Source of the DNA: JBKQVT01 sp963727245
Lineage (GTDB): Bacteria > Planctomycetota > Planctomycetia > Pirellulales > Thermoguttaceae
Length of the DNA: 64,000 nt
Reading direction: 5' to 3'
NCBI GenBank assembly: GCA_963727245.1
Contig: CAVSFO010000004.1
Location: 124,001 to 188,000 of the forward strand
Part shown: in pieces, positions 21,852 through 31,344 of the stretch
Layout of the letters: each line of letters begins with the position of its first letter
How positions within the stretch are numbered: the stretch's first letter is position 1
The notes under the pieces: model-generated
Databases searched by the model: none
The model's input: only the letters and a program-made list of their open reading frames with translations
What the model was told of the DNA's origin: nothing
Translations under genes and position numbers: made by a program

Positions 21852-23419
21852 TTACGGTTTCCGCGCGGGGAGGTCGCGGAAGCGCCACAATTCGGTCCAG
21901 CGGTAGCCGGTGTAGCGGCCCACCACGATCAAGGCGGCGACGGTGAACAGGTGCAGCTCGGGATAGAACAACAGGGTCCGGCCCACGGTCTTCCACCGCA
22001 ACAGGGCATAGACGACCGCGGCCAGGGCCAGCGTGCCGGCCAGCAGTTGCACCGCGAAGGCCAGGCTGTCTTCCTCCGTGGTCACGTAGAACCGCTCCAC
22101 GAGCATCGTCATGATGACCATCGGCAGCAGCACGGCCTTGGCGCCGGGCGCCCGGCCGAAGTAGTCCAACATGGAGATGCTGAAAACGATGCAAAGGACC
22201 ACGAGGGTGAGGATGATTCCCAACCGCGGCACCAGCAGCAATTTCAGGCGGTCGAGAAAGGCGCGGCTGCTGAAGCCCAGGACGATGACGGCCAGCAGGA
22301 CCAGGATCCCCATGAGCTGATCGTTATAGACGAAGGCCAGCGCCAGCAGCGTGGGGGTGAAGGTGCCGAAGGTCCGCAGGCCGACGATCGTGCGGACGAA
22401 GGCCGTCACCAGTCCCCCCAGCGGCAACAAGAGGATCACTTCCAGCACGTCGTGCATCTGCACCGGCAGCCGGGGCAAGTCGAGGATGTCCCAGGCGCTG
22501 CGGTGCTCGAGGTTGAAGCTGCCCGGCGGCGGCGGCATGGGCGCGATGGCGTAGCCGGCCGTCAGATCGCTGACTTCGGCGGAGCGGATCACCTCGACAC
22601 CTTCGCGGCGCACGGGGACGAAATTGGGGGGCATTTTCCGGAGGTAGCCCTCCTCCGGATCATACGGCTCCCATTGGTCGTCGCTGAGGACCTCGACCCA
22701 AGTATGCGGGCGGACATCGTCCCCCTTCTCGATCTCGAAGCCGGTCACCAGGCGGGCGGGAATCTTGGCAGCCCGGCAGAGCGCGACCATGGCCCGCGCC
22801 AGCCCAACGGGCTGGCCACGCCCTTGGCCAGCGCGGCGGCCGCTTCCTGCGGCGCGCTTTCGCCGCCCGGCCGGATGTCGCCAAAGCAATATAAGTACAC
22901 TTGCTCGACCAGGTCCGCCTTGCTGGCGTCCTTGCCGCGGAGCCGCTGCAGGGTCTCCTGGACCGCCGGGTCGGACGTCTCGATGCCCCGTTCGTTGCCC
23001 AGCAGTCGCGCCCGGTCCTTTGGGCTCAGATTGGCCCCGGGCAGATTCTTCCGCCATCCCGGCCGCTGGCTCACATGCAGGACGGTCTGGGCGGTCATGC
23101 GGCAGACGCCCGTCTTCGGCGGCTCGACGATCATGTCGCGGGCTTCGCCGTTGGCCGATTTCAGGCGCTTGACGCTCAGCCCCGGCTCGACGATCTTGTA
23201 CTCGTCGACGCGAGCGTACTGCGTGTCCAGGGGAAAGGAGACGCGCACCTTGGCGTCGGGCTTGCGGACGTGGAAGCTGGCCGTGTAGGTGAGTTGCCAG
23301 ATGCTGTCGCCGCGGGCCATGGGCTCCTTTTGCCGGAACTCGCGTCGCACGCCGACGCAGATTGCCCCCAGCAACATGAGCAACGCTGTCACCACCAGGG
23401 CGGCTCGTTTGGCGGTCAA
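21852..23419 (-). CDS. Inactive-transglutaminase/7TM membrane protein (UUP1-like), one frameshift
   Basis: An N-terminal signal anchor (AALVVTALLMLLGAICVGV) precedes a periplasmic domain, a transglutaminase-like core and about seven helices ending RWTELWRFRDLPARKP. The core keeps RPHTWVEVLSDDQWEPYDPE, carrying the His and Asp of the transglutaminase triad. No Cys stands at the expected position before ARAMVALCRAAKIPARLVTGF, in keeping with the inactive-transglutaminase family, although the frame break near 22805 lies close by. The proposed start is TTG 23419, preceded by GGGAGGG at 7-base spacing and overlapping a TGA in another frame (TTGA). The same frame also runs on upstream into the protease-like gene, so a single fused protein cannot be excluded. 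The role is unknown. Confidence 0.7.
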
Positions 23420-25838
23420 GGCGAGGCCCTCCCGAGCCGTGGCGGCGGCGCCTCGCTCCGCCGCAGGACGATCTTCTGCGCCCGGCTTCTCCAGCTCGGG
23501 AAAGAAGAGGACGTAGAGGAAGCGGCCGGCCGGATCGACGCGATAGGTGGCCTGGTTGGCCTTCTCGCTCCGCCCGGCCAGCAGCGTGCCTTCGGCGGCG
23601 AAATCTTCCGGCAGCGGCAGGCGGAAGAAATAGACCGGCGTCACCCGCCGGGCCGAATCGCCCCGCGGCGGCTTCACCATGCCCGCCGGCTGGCTGCCGG
23701 GAAACATGCGGGCGTAATACTTGTCGTTGCGGGCCTCGGGAAGCCGCTGCCGGGGCACGTCGATGACCAGCTCGTCGGGCGCGGTGGAGCGGATGGCCAG
23801 CGGCGGACTCTCCGGCTGCACTTCGGCCGCCGGCAGCACGCGCAACTCCGGATCGCCCCACAGCCGGAAGCTGAGGGCCACGCGCCGGCTCTTGGGCTGT
23901 TCCCGCTGGCCGCGGTGGGTCTTCAAGTCTTCCAGGCAGAACAAGTAATTCTGGGCGTCGCGCAGCGCTTCGCCCAAGGTCGCCCCGCGATAGAGCACCG
24001 CGTCGCTCAGCGCCTTGACCAGCGCGCTGCCCGAGCCGCTGTGGATCGGCGTCACGCTGCCCACCAGGGCCACGCCGCCCAGCTCGTCGATCCGCCACAA
24101 GACCCGCTCGTCCAACGAGTCGCAGCTCTGCAAAATGACCACCGGCAGCCCCTCCATCAGGCCGCTGATGGTGATGGCATTGACCGCGGACCGGGCCGCC
24201 CGCCGCGGAACGCGCAAGGGCGTGGTCGGCTGCACCACCGGGGGCGGCCGGGGACCGCTCTCTTCCAGGTTGTCCAGCTCCTCTTCGAAGTAGCTGTCCG
24301 GGGCCGTGTCGCGGTGGGCCGAGGGCACGTCGAAAAGGTCCTGGTAGGCCAGGTGCCCCTCGTAGATGATCAGGCCCGCAGTCTTCGCCGCCGCCAGGAC
24401 CGCCGGGCTATCGTCCAGCTTGCCGTAGAAATCATCCACCCCGACGCCGCAATTCTTGTATTCCTCGGCCGTCAGCCGGCTGATCGTCTCGCACAACGGC
24501 AGCGCGCGGCGGCCGGAATTGGCCACCATCAGCAGCCGCACCGGCCGCCCCGCCGCCAGGCGCTGGCGGACCAGGCCGCGGGCAAACAGCACCGAGGCGT
24601 CGGCCAGCGATTGCAGCGGAATCCGTCCCACGCCGAAGTCGGCCATGGCGCCGACGCCCGTGGGGATGAAAGGCTCGGTGTTCAGCCGGTACTTGGCCTT
24701 GGTCTGGGCGGCAGCCTCGGCCTGGGCCGGAGTCAGCGGGCCCGGCGGCGGCGGCATGCCCGGGTCGATCTCGACCACGTTGTCGCCCAGCGAATCGTAA
24801 TCGGCCAGAATGGTAATCGTTCGCGGCCGCAACTCGCGCAGGGCGATCAGCCGGCTCACCTCGGCCTCGGCCAGCGCGGCGCTGGGGGCGTGGCTGAGCA
24901 CCAGCGGCGCGTCGCGCACCAGTCCCAGATAGGGCGCCAGCCAGGCGGTGGCGCCGACGGTGGCCCGCTTCTCCGGCACCCGCGCCACGACGATGGTCGG
25001 GACATTTCGCGCCTCCGATCGCCTTGATGATGCGGTCTTGGACCGCCCGGGGCGTCAGGACCTTGACGTTGTACTTGGCGCGAGAATCGGCCCAGCGCGG
25101 GGCGTGATCGGCGTCGGCAACGGCCGCCAGGACCTCCTCGACGCCCAACTCCTGCAACGCCCGCCCCAGCGATGTGCGGCTCTCCGAGCGCTCCCGCAAC
25201 AGCAAGGGGATCGCCAGCTTGGCAGCCAGCGCCGAACCGAAAAGGATGCCCTCGGCATCCTCGGACGCTGCCGCGACCACGCGCCGCGGCCGGTCCCAGA
25301 ATCGTTTCGCCACCAGGAGGCTGCCCTGGACCGGATCGGAACCGACCACCAGCACCTCCGGCGACCGCTTCGGCAGCACGCGGCCCAATTTCGGCGCGGC
25401 CACGGCAGCCCACACCAGCGGGCGCTTCGGGGCGGCCAGATCGATCAGTGCTTCCGCCTCGCGGGTCGGCGGGCCGGAGAGCACAACCAACAACGGCGTT
25501 TGGCCCGCCACCTGCCCTTGGGCCGCCACCACCGGCGCCGCCACGGCTGCGGTCCACGGCTCGTCCTCGGGAACCGCCAGAAAATCGAAACTTGCCGCCG
25601 CCGCAGCCGGCTTCTCATCCTCCGCCGCGGTCTGGGCCTGGACCGTGCCATGCCAGGCCAGTCCCGCCAAGGCCGCCACGAAGAGGGCGGCCAGAACCCG
25701 GCGGCAGGGTGGCACTGGCTCTGCCAGCGTTTCCGGCTCCAGGGCGTTCCATCGTGCGGCGGATGAAGATACGTAAGCACTGGCGGAGCCAGTGCCACCC
25801 TGCGCCCGGCGTTGTGATCGCTGAAGGCCTGTTTGCAT
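23416..25838 (-). CDS. C25-like (clan CD, gingipain/caspase-type fold) exported protein, one frameshift and repeat insertion
   Basis: A large exported protein of about 800 residues. ATG 25838 opens MQTGLQRSQRR, followed by 31 residues translated from a family D repeat, then the hydrophobic signal core VLAALFVAALAGLAWHGTVQAQ. The middle contains the clan CD pair GLIIYEGHLAYQDLF (His) and VVILQSCDSLDERVL (Cys), with the downstream GGVALVGSVTPIHSGSGSAL typical of C25-type protease domains. The frame changes near 25005 (GGAKCP to ARVPEKRATVG). It continues into the transglutaminase-7TM gene without a stop in the given sequence; I end it at the TGA overlapping that gene's TTG start, which needs one more indel. 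Its substrate is unknown. Confidence 0.65.
25708..25800. repeat. Palindromic repeat family D inside the signal-peptide region
   Basis: A 93-base element (exactly 31 codons), GGGTGGCACTGGCTCTGCCA to TGGCGGAGCCAGTGCCACCC. The spacer CATCGTGCGGCGGATGAAGA closely matches the spacer of the copy at 25893, so the whole unit is conserved as well as the arms. Confidence 0.88.
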
Positions 25839-26391
25839 TGTCGTGGTGCGGGAGGGGATGGTTGCTCGATGCTCTGGGTTCGTAGCGCGGCAGGGTGGCA
25901 CTGGCTTTGCCAGTGTTTCCGACTCCACGGCGTTTCATTGTGCTGCGAATGAAAATTCGGAAGCACTGGCGGAGCCAGTGCCACCCAGCCCGGCAAACCG
26001 GGCGGGATCGGCAGGCAACTAGCGGATGGTCGGCCTCTTCAACGGCTCGTGAGGACACCCCTAGATTCTACTATATGCGGGCGGTCGCAAGCGGTCTGTT
26101 CCTATTGTCACGGTTGGCTGCTGGTAGTGCAAGAGTGATATGGCCGGCGAATCTTCCCCAAACCAACTGCCTCCCCAACCTTATTAAACCCAAGCCAGCA
26201 AAAGAGTTTCGCCCGCTGCCACTGGCTTTGCGGGTGCCACTGGCTACGCCAGTGCTTTTGGGGCCCGGGAGTTCGATCGTGCTTCGACTGAGACTGCGGA
26301 AGCACTGGCAGAGCCAGTGCCACCCGGCTGCAGCACGGCTGACACGGGCACCACGCTCTGCGTGGTCCTGGCACACGATGAATTATCCGCC
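25839..26391. repeat. 553-base intergenic stretch with two family D repeats
   Basis: Copies lie at 25893-25986 and 26232-26325, each about 94 bases with the same arms (GGGTGGCACTGGC, GCCAGTGCCACCC) and related spacers. Between them, about 26000-26230, I see no gene, RNA or clear promoter. Open frames through this region translate the repeats (for example KHWRSQCHP) and are not genes. Confidence 0.8.
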
Positions 26392-27572
26392 CTATTTCCC
26401 CCCGGCCAGCACGCGGCGATAAACGGCGGCCACGTCGGCGGCCATCCGCGTTTCAGAGAATCGCTCGGCATGACGCCGCAGGCAGGCCGTCCGCAGGGCG
26501 CGCCAGTCGAGCTGGCCGCCAACCACCCGGCCAATTGCAGAGGCCAGTTGCTCGGGGTCGCCCGGCGGAACCAAGAGGCCTTCCCGACCGTCGCGGACGG
26601 CCTCGGGAATCCCCTCCACCGCGGAGGCCACCACCGGCAGGCCGGCCGACATCGCTTCCAAGAGCACCATCGGCAACCCCTCGCCGAAGAGGCTGGGCAG
26701 CACCAACAGGTCCATTTGCGCCAATTGGCTGTCGATGTCCCGTTGGAAGCCGATCCAATCGATCGCCTCCGCCAGGCCGAGTCGCCGGGCAAGTTCCCGG
26801 ACCTTGCGGCCGTAAGGGGCGTTTCAAAGTCGCCCACGGCGCGGAGGCGGACGGCCAGGCCTTGCGACCGCAGCAGGGCCAAGGCGTGCAGCAGGACCTC
26901 GATTCCTTTTCGCGGCCGGAACAGGGCGATCATGCCCAAGGTCCAGGTCGTGTCGGTCGCGTCGCGGGCGGGTATCGGCCGCCGCGCGGGCACGCCGTTG
27001 GGAATCACCGCGACCCGGTCGGCCGCATAGCCTTGTCGCCGGACATATTGGCCCAGGCTGGCCGAGACCGCGATCAAGGCCGAGGCCTGCCGCAGCCCGA
27101 GCCGCTCGGCCCAGGCGTTCATGCGATCTTGCCAGGGGTGGGTCGAGTCGTGATCGGTGGGGCTGTGAATGTGGTGGACCAGGGGCACGCCGGTCAGCCT
27201 GGAAGCCAGCCCCGCCACTAGCGCCGCGCGCACCGAGTGGGAATGGATCAGCCCGAAGCCTTCCTGGCGGACGAGCCGCGCCAGTTTCAAGGCCGGCCGC
27301 AGGTCGAAGCGGTTTCGCATCGGCAGCTCGTGCAAGGGGATCGACTGCTGCTGCCGCATGGCGGCGAACTGGCCGGGCTTGAGGCACGCCTGGGCTACGT
27401 CGAAGCCCAGCGGCCCCAGCCTGGCGGCCAGCAGGTCTTGCACGCGTTCCGCCCCGGCGAAATGCTCGCCGTTGATGACGTGCAGCACCCGCACCGTGGC
27501 GGTCGAGCAAGGGACCAGCGCCTCGCTAGAACCATGCAAAAGCGGGGATTCGATCACGCAGGAGGATGCCAT
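26392..27572 (-). CDS. Glycosyltransferase family 4 protein, one frameshift
   Basis: A retaining GT-B glycosyltransferase of about 390 residues, probably acting on cell-surface polysaccharide at the cytoplasmic face of the membrane. N-terminal domain: LHVINGEHFAGAERVQDLLA (acceptor side) and GLIHSHSVRAALVAGLASRL. C-terminal domain: ALFRPRKGIEVLLHALALL and the nucleotide-sugar site FGEGLPMVLLEAMSAGLPVV with the usual Glu-x7-Glu. The frame changes near 26825 (VGDFET to APYGRKVRELA). I prefer ATG 27572 (MASSCVIES) with GAGG nine bases upstream over the TTG at 27587. No neighbour indicates the substrate. Confidence 0.85.
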
Positions 27573-27911
27573 CTGGTCGTGCCTCAAAGGGATTTTGAGT
27601 TGTCTCTGCCCTTACGGGCAAGGCGCGTGCCAACCGCCGCGGGGCGGGGGCCACGGCGGCCGGTGATGGGATTTAAGTGCTTATGGAACCAATAGTTGCG
27701 GTCAACCGCGTAGGCTCCGATCAACACGATTCGATTGGGACTTTTCGGCCCGCGTGTCCGATCCGCCACCCAACCCATGATGCCCAAACGCCTCACCCGT
27801 TGATTGCAGGCAACCTGGGCCCGGCCGACGCCGGACCCGCTTTTCCAAGTCGGCTCGGGATGCTATGGTGATTGGCAGCCGTCAAGCCACTGCTGTCCGG
27901 AGGCTGCGATC
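27573..27911. other. Intergenic region between divergent genes
   Basis: A 339-base gap between the - strand glycosyltransferase and the + strand CydA-like gene. It should hold both promoters but I see no convincing -35/-10 pair. A 70-codon - strand open frame (27584-27796) ending just before the glycosyltransferase has no recognisable motif. GGAGG eight bases before ATG 27912 is the ribosome site of the next gene. Confidence 0.5.
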
Positions 27912-29312
27912 ATGCACTATCCCTGGTGGTATGTACCGTATCTGACCGCGCCGATGCTCATCGGCATCATCGCCGTGGTCCACGTGCTGGTGTCGCACTA
28001 TGCGGTCGGGGGCGGCCTGTTTCTGGCCGTCGAGACCAGCTTCGCCCATCGCACCGGAAACAAGGATTACCTGGCCTACCTGCACCGGCACGCCCGCTTC
28101 TTCGTCCTCCTGACGGTCGTCTTCGGGGCCATTACCGGCGTGGGCATCTGGTGGACCATCGGCCTGGCCTCCCCGCTGGCCACCGGACTGCTGATCCGCA
28201 CCTTCGTCTTCGGCTGGGCCACCGAGTACGTCTTCTTCATCATCGAGATCGTCTCGGCCTTCATCTTCTATTACTATTGGGGACGCCTGTCGCCCCGGGT
28301 CCACTCGATCATCGTCTGGATCTACGGCCTGTCGGCGTGGATCAGCCTGGTGCTGATTACCGCCATCACGGGCTTCATGCTCGATCCGGGGCATTGGCTC
28401 CAGGACCATAACTTCTGGAGCGCCATGCTCAATCGGCAGACGATTCCGCAGATCGTCGCCCGCACCGGCGGCGCGCTGCTGCTGGGCTCGCTCTACGTCT
28501 ACCTGCACGCGGCCATTACGCTACACCGGGGCGAGCTGCACAAGCTCATCGAATCGCGCTCCACGCGGCCGGCCCTGCTGGGGGCGCTGATGATCATTGC
28601 CGGCGGCATCGGCTGGTATTTCTGCCTGCCCGACTCGGCCCGGGCGGTCATCTATGCGGCCAGCGTGTTGAACGTCTTGATGGCCGTGATCTTCGCCGCC
28701 ACGGCCGTCGTTTTCGTGCTCCTCTACTTGGGCCCGTATCGGAACCCGGGTTGGATCGAGTCGCCCGGGTTCGCCGCCGCGCTCTTGCTGTTCGGCGTTG
28801 CGGCCTTCGCCGGCAGCGAATTCACCCGCGAAGCGGTCCGCAAGCCCTACATCGTCTACAACGTCGTGTTTGGCAACCAGGTCATGGCCGACGACGGCGG
28901 CGCCGAACTCAGACGCCTCCGCGAGGGCGGATTCCTTGAAGGCGGCGTCTGGACCAAGGCCTACGTCCGCCAGCACTATCCCGAGGTCATGGCCGGCGAC
29001 CACATCGACCGGCAGCGGTTGCTCGATCTTCCCCAGGAGAAAAAGGTGGCCCTGGGCGCCGTGATCTTCCAATATCATTGCAACGACTGCCATGCCACCG
29101 GGTTCGGCTACTCGGCGGCCGCTCCGCTGGTGCAGGGCTGGACGCCCGACATGCTGCGGGCCCTGGTCCGCGACCTCAATCGGGTGCATTACACGATGCC
29201 GCCCTGGTCGGGCACGCCGGAGGAGGCGGACCTGGTGGCCGCCTATCTGGAGAGCATCGCCCTGCCCATGCCCGGCGGAATGTTGCCCCGCAGCACGGAG
29301 ACCAAGCCATGA
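27912..29312 (+). CDS. CydA-like membrane protein with C-terminal cytochrome c domain
   Basis: A 466-residue protein. The first eight or nine helices resemble subunit I of cytochrome bd: an early helix with two His (VVHVLVSHYAVGGGLFLAVE, His24 and His29) and a helix with paired Glu (TEYVFFIIEIVSAFIFYYYW), like the heme-proton helix of CydA. The long quinol-binding Q loop is not seen. The C-terminus (about 400-466) is a monoheme cytochrome c domain with YHCNDCHATG and MPPW for the sixth ligand. This matches the bd-superfamily branch lacking the Q loop and carrying heme c (OR-C in published classifications, as I recall). The expected donor is then a cytochrome or another redox protein. Its stop overlaps the next start (ATGA). 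Confidence 0.75.
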   Translation: MHYPWWYVPYLTAPMLIGIIAVVHVLVSHYAVGGGLFLAVETSFAHRTGNKDYLAYLHRHARFFVLLTVVFGAITGVGIWWTIGLASPLATGLLIRTFVFGWATEYVFFIIEIVSAFIFYYYWGRLSPRVHSIIVWIYGLSAWISLVLITAITGFMLDPGHWLQDHNFWSAMLNRQTIPQIVARTGGALLLGSLYVYLHAAITLHRGELHKLIESRSTRPALLGALMIIAGGIGWYFCLPDSARAVIYAASVLNVLMAVIFAATAVVFVLLYLGPYRNPGWIESPGFAAALLLFGVAAFAGSEFTREAVRKPYIVYNVVFGNQVMADDGGAELRRLREGGFLEGGVWTKAYVRQHYPEVMAGDHIDRQRLLDLPQEKKVALGAVIFQYHCNDCHATGFGYSAAAPLVQGWTPDMLRALVRDLNRVHYTMPPWSGTPEEADLVAAYLESIALPMPGGMLPRSTETKP

Positions 29313-30451
29313 ACCCCACGACGCTGATCGACACGACACTGACGCCCGGGCTGCCCGCCCCGGTCTGGTTTATCGAGCTGTTCAAGGTGCTGGGACTCAG
29401 CCTGCACATGGTGCCGATGAACCTTTGGTACGCCGGCGTCATCGTCTCCATGTTCCTGGCGGCGGTCGGCAGCCAGCACGGCCGGCGGTTCTCCGCGCGG
29501 CTGATGACGCAGATGCCGGTGATCGTGGCCATGGGCGTCAACCTCGGCATTGTGCCGCTGCTGTTCATTCAAGTCGGCTACGCGCAGGTTTTCTATCCGG
29601 CCACGGTCCTGATGGCCTGGTTCTGGCTGGCCGTGGTCGGGGCCCTGATTCCCGCCTATTACGGCATCTACGTCTATGCCTTCGGCCTGGGCGACGCCGC
29701 CGGCAAGATGCGGCTCTGGCGGCGGGCGGCCGGCTGGCTCGCCGCCGCGCTGTTTATCTGGATCGGCTTCACCTTCGCCAACGCCATGAGCCTGATGGAG
29801 AACGTCGGCGGCTGGCCGGAACTGTGGAAGAACAACAGCGTCCATGGGGCGGCCCTGGGCACCGCCCTGAACCTGGCCGACCACCGGCTGTGGCCGCGCT
29901 GGCTGTTGATGTTCAGCCTGGCGCTGGGCACGACCGCCGCCTGGATGGTCTTTGACGCCGCCTGGTTCGCCCGCCGCGAGACGGCCGAGTATCGCCAATG
30001 GGCCCGGCGCTTCAGCCTGAAGCTCTACACGGCGGCCATCGTCTGCTTTGCGGTGGTCGGGTCCTGGTATGCCTTCCTGACGTGGACTCCTGGGGTCCGC
30101 AAGGCGATGTTCGCCTGGCCGTGGCTGCCGTTGACGCTGGCCACTGCGGTGGCGATGGGGCTGCCGTGGCTGTTGATCTATCGCACGCAGAAGCGCGCCG
30201 AGATCGGCCGCGGCCTGGCTTCGCTGCTGGGCCTGGTGCAGTTTCTCGTCTTGGGCGTCAACGCCGTAAGCCGGCAGGTGGTGCAGAACCTGGAGTTGGC
30301 CCGCTATTCGTTCGACATCACCAAGCAGCCCGAGGCGGTGCAGTGGAGTCCGCTGATATTTTTCCTGGTGGTGTTCGTGCTCGGCCTGGCGGTGGTCGCC
30401 TGGATGATCGCCCAGGTGGCAAGGCTGCCGGCGGAGCCGCCCGCGGCGTGA
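29309..30451 (+). CDS. Membrane partner of the CydA-like cytochrome (CydB/CydA'-like)
   Basis: A 380-residue protein with nine or ten predicted helices, starting at ATG 29309 inside the previous stop codon, so the two are translationally coupled and likely form one complex. The first helix, VLGLSLHMVPMNLWYAGVIV, places His and Trp where CydA-type proteins carry a heme ligand. A later stretch, LVQFLVLGVNAVSRQVVQN, is hydrophobic with polar residues. I cannot assign heme ligands with certainty. It may be a structural subunit or a diverged CydA paralogue (the CydAA' arrangement). No maturation genes (cydCD) lie nearby. Confidence 0.65.
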   Translation: MNPTTLIDTTLTPGLPAPVWFIELFKVLGLSLHMVPMNLWYAGVIVSMFLAAVGSQHGRRFSARLMTQMPVIVAMGVNLGIVPLLFIQVGYAQVFYPATVLMAWFWLAVVGALIPAYYGIYVYAFGLGDAAGKMRLWRRAAGWLAAALFIWIGFTFANAMSLMENVGGWPELWKNNSVHGAALGTALNLADHRLWPRWLLMFSLALGTTAAWMVFDAAWFARRETAEYRQWARRFSLKLYTAAIVCFAVVGSWYAFLTWTPGVRKAMFAWPWLPLTLATAVAMGLPWLLIYRTQKRAEIGRGLASLLGLVQFLVLGVNAVSRQVVQNLELARYSFDITKQPEAVQWSPLIFFLVVFVLGLAVVAWMIAQVARLPAEPPAA

Positions 30452-30478
30452 GCGGCGCGGGGCCGGATATTTGTTTCA

Positions 30479-30579
30479 CCCCCCAAGCCCACCGGCTGCG
30501 TCCGGTGGGAACGGCGTTTGAGCGGACGTCACCCTTCCGCCTCCAGTTCCCACCGGACGCAGCCGGTGGGCTTGGGGGA
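30479..30579. repeat. Palindromic repeat family F (CCCACCGGCTGCGTCCGGTGGG)
   Basis: CCCCCAAGCCCACCGGCTGC and GCAGCCGGTGGGCTTGGGGG, with GTCCGGTGGGAAC and GTTCCCACCGGAC inner ends, surround about 30 bases. It lies just after the CydA-like pair and could fold into a strong hairpin that ends their transcript. Nothing else is seen up to 30665. Confidence 0.85.
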
Positions 30580-30665
30580 GGATCGCAACGTTTCGTGGCA
30601 GGTCGAAGCAGAAGGGGGATCGGGTGGCATGGTGCAAGCCGAGCCCAACGGGGTGTAGGCGGCCG

Positions 30666-31184
30666 CTACGTCGGGTCCGGGCCGTAGGTGTTTTGCCCCA
30701 CCGTCCCGCGCAGACAGCCCAACTCGATCAGCAGCCAAAACGCCCCGATGTAGGGAATGAAGCCGATCAAGATCCACCACGCCGACTTGTCGCGATCGTG
30801 CCATCGCTTCACCTGCGCAGCGAAGCTGACCCAGGTGCCCGCGATGAAAAGGGGAAGGAAAACGACGACCATCAGGCCGATCATTAGACCGGCCGCAACG
30901 GCGGAATCATGTTGGGCCGATGGCACGCGGACCAGGGCAATGAGGATCGCCGCGAGGATCTCGACGACCATGAAGACGGCGAATAGGCCCAGCGTTACGG
31001 CCCAATAATTGCGTCGCGGAATCCGTCCCTGAAACGAGAACAACAGCCAACTCAGGCCGCGGTCCAGCGTCCGACCGTCGTCCCACGCGGCGGGCCCCGT
31101 GGCCGTCTGCGGCGACGCGAAGGGGTTGCTCTCGAACGGCGTTCCGCCAGGCGGTTGATCGTGCTCTGTCACGTGATTCTCCAT
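30666..31184 (-). CDS. DUF805 family membrane protein
   Basis: A 172-residue membrane protein. After a polar N-terminus (about 1-45) come GRIPRRNYW and three or four helices, then the family signature VKRWHDRDKSAWWILIGF with PYIGAFWLLIELGCLRGT and a terminal NTYGPDP. DUF805 proteins are small inner-membrane proteins of unknown function. The gene stands alone on the - strand between the CydA-like pair and the redox cluster. Confidence 0.88.
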   Translation of the reverse strand: MENHVTEHDQPPGGTPFESNPFASPQTATGPAAWDDGRTLDRGLSWLLFSFQGRIPRRNYWAVTLGLFAVFMVVEILAAILIALVRVPSAQHDSAVAAGLMIGLMVVVFLPLFIAGTWVSFAAQVKRWHDRDKSAWWILIGFIPYIGAFWLLIELGCLRGTVGQNTYGPDPT

Positions 31185-31344
31185 AAGACTGTCCAGGAAT
31201 CAGTAACGAAACGGCCGACGCCTTGACCCATGGCACCGCCGACCGCCTTTTACGCCACGGCGCCAGCTCGCAGCCGTCCCACCCACGGTAGTGTCGTATG
31301 GAGACGGTTTGGTGTCAATAGGTGCCTGGGCCGGCGCCCTTGCG

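Noticed and set aside
25895..26422. A 175-codon + strand open frame between the protease-like and glycosyltransferase genes
   Set aside because: It translates two family D repeats (KHWRSQCHP-type residues) and intergenic sequence only.
27584..27796. A 70-codon - strand open frame downstream of the glycosyltransferase start
   Set aside because: No ribosome site, no motif and an overlap with the preferred glycosyltransferase start; kept only as a remark on the intergenic region.
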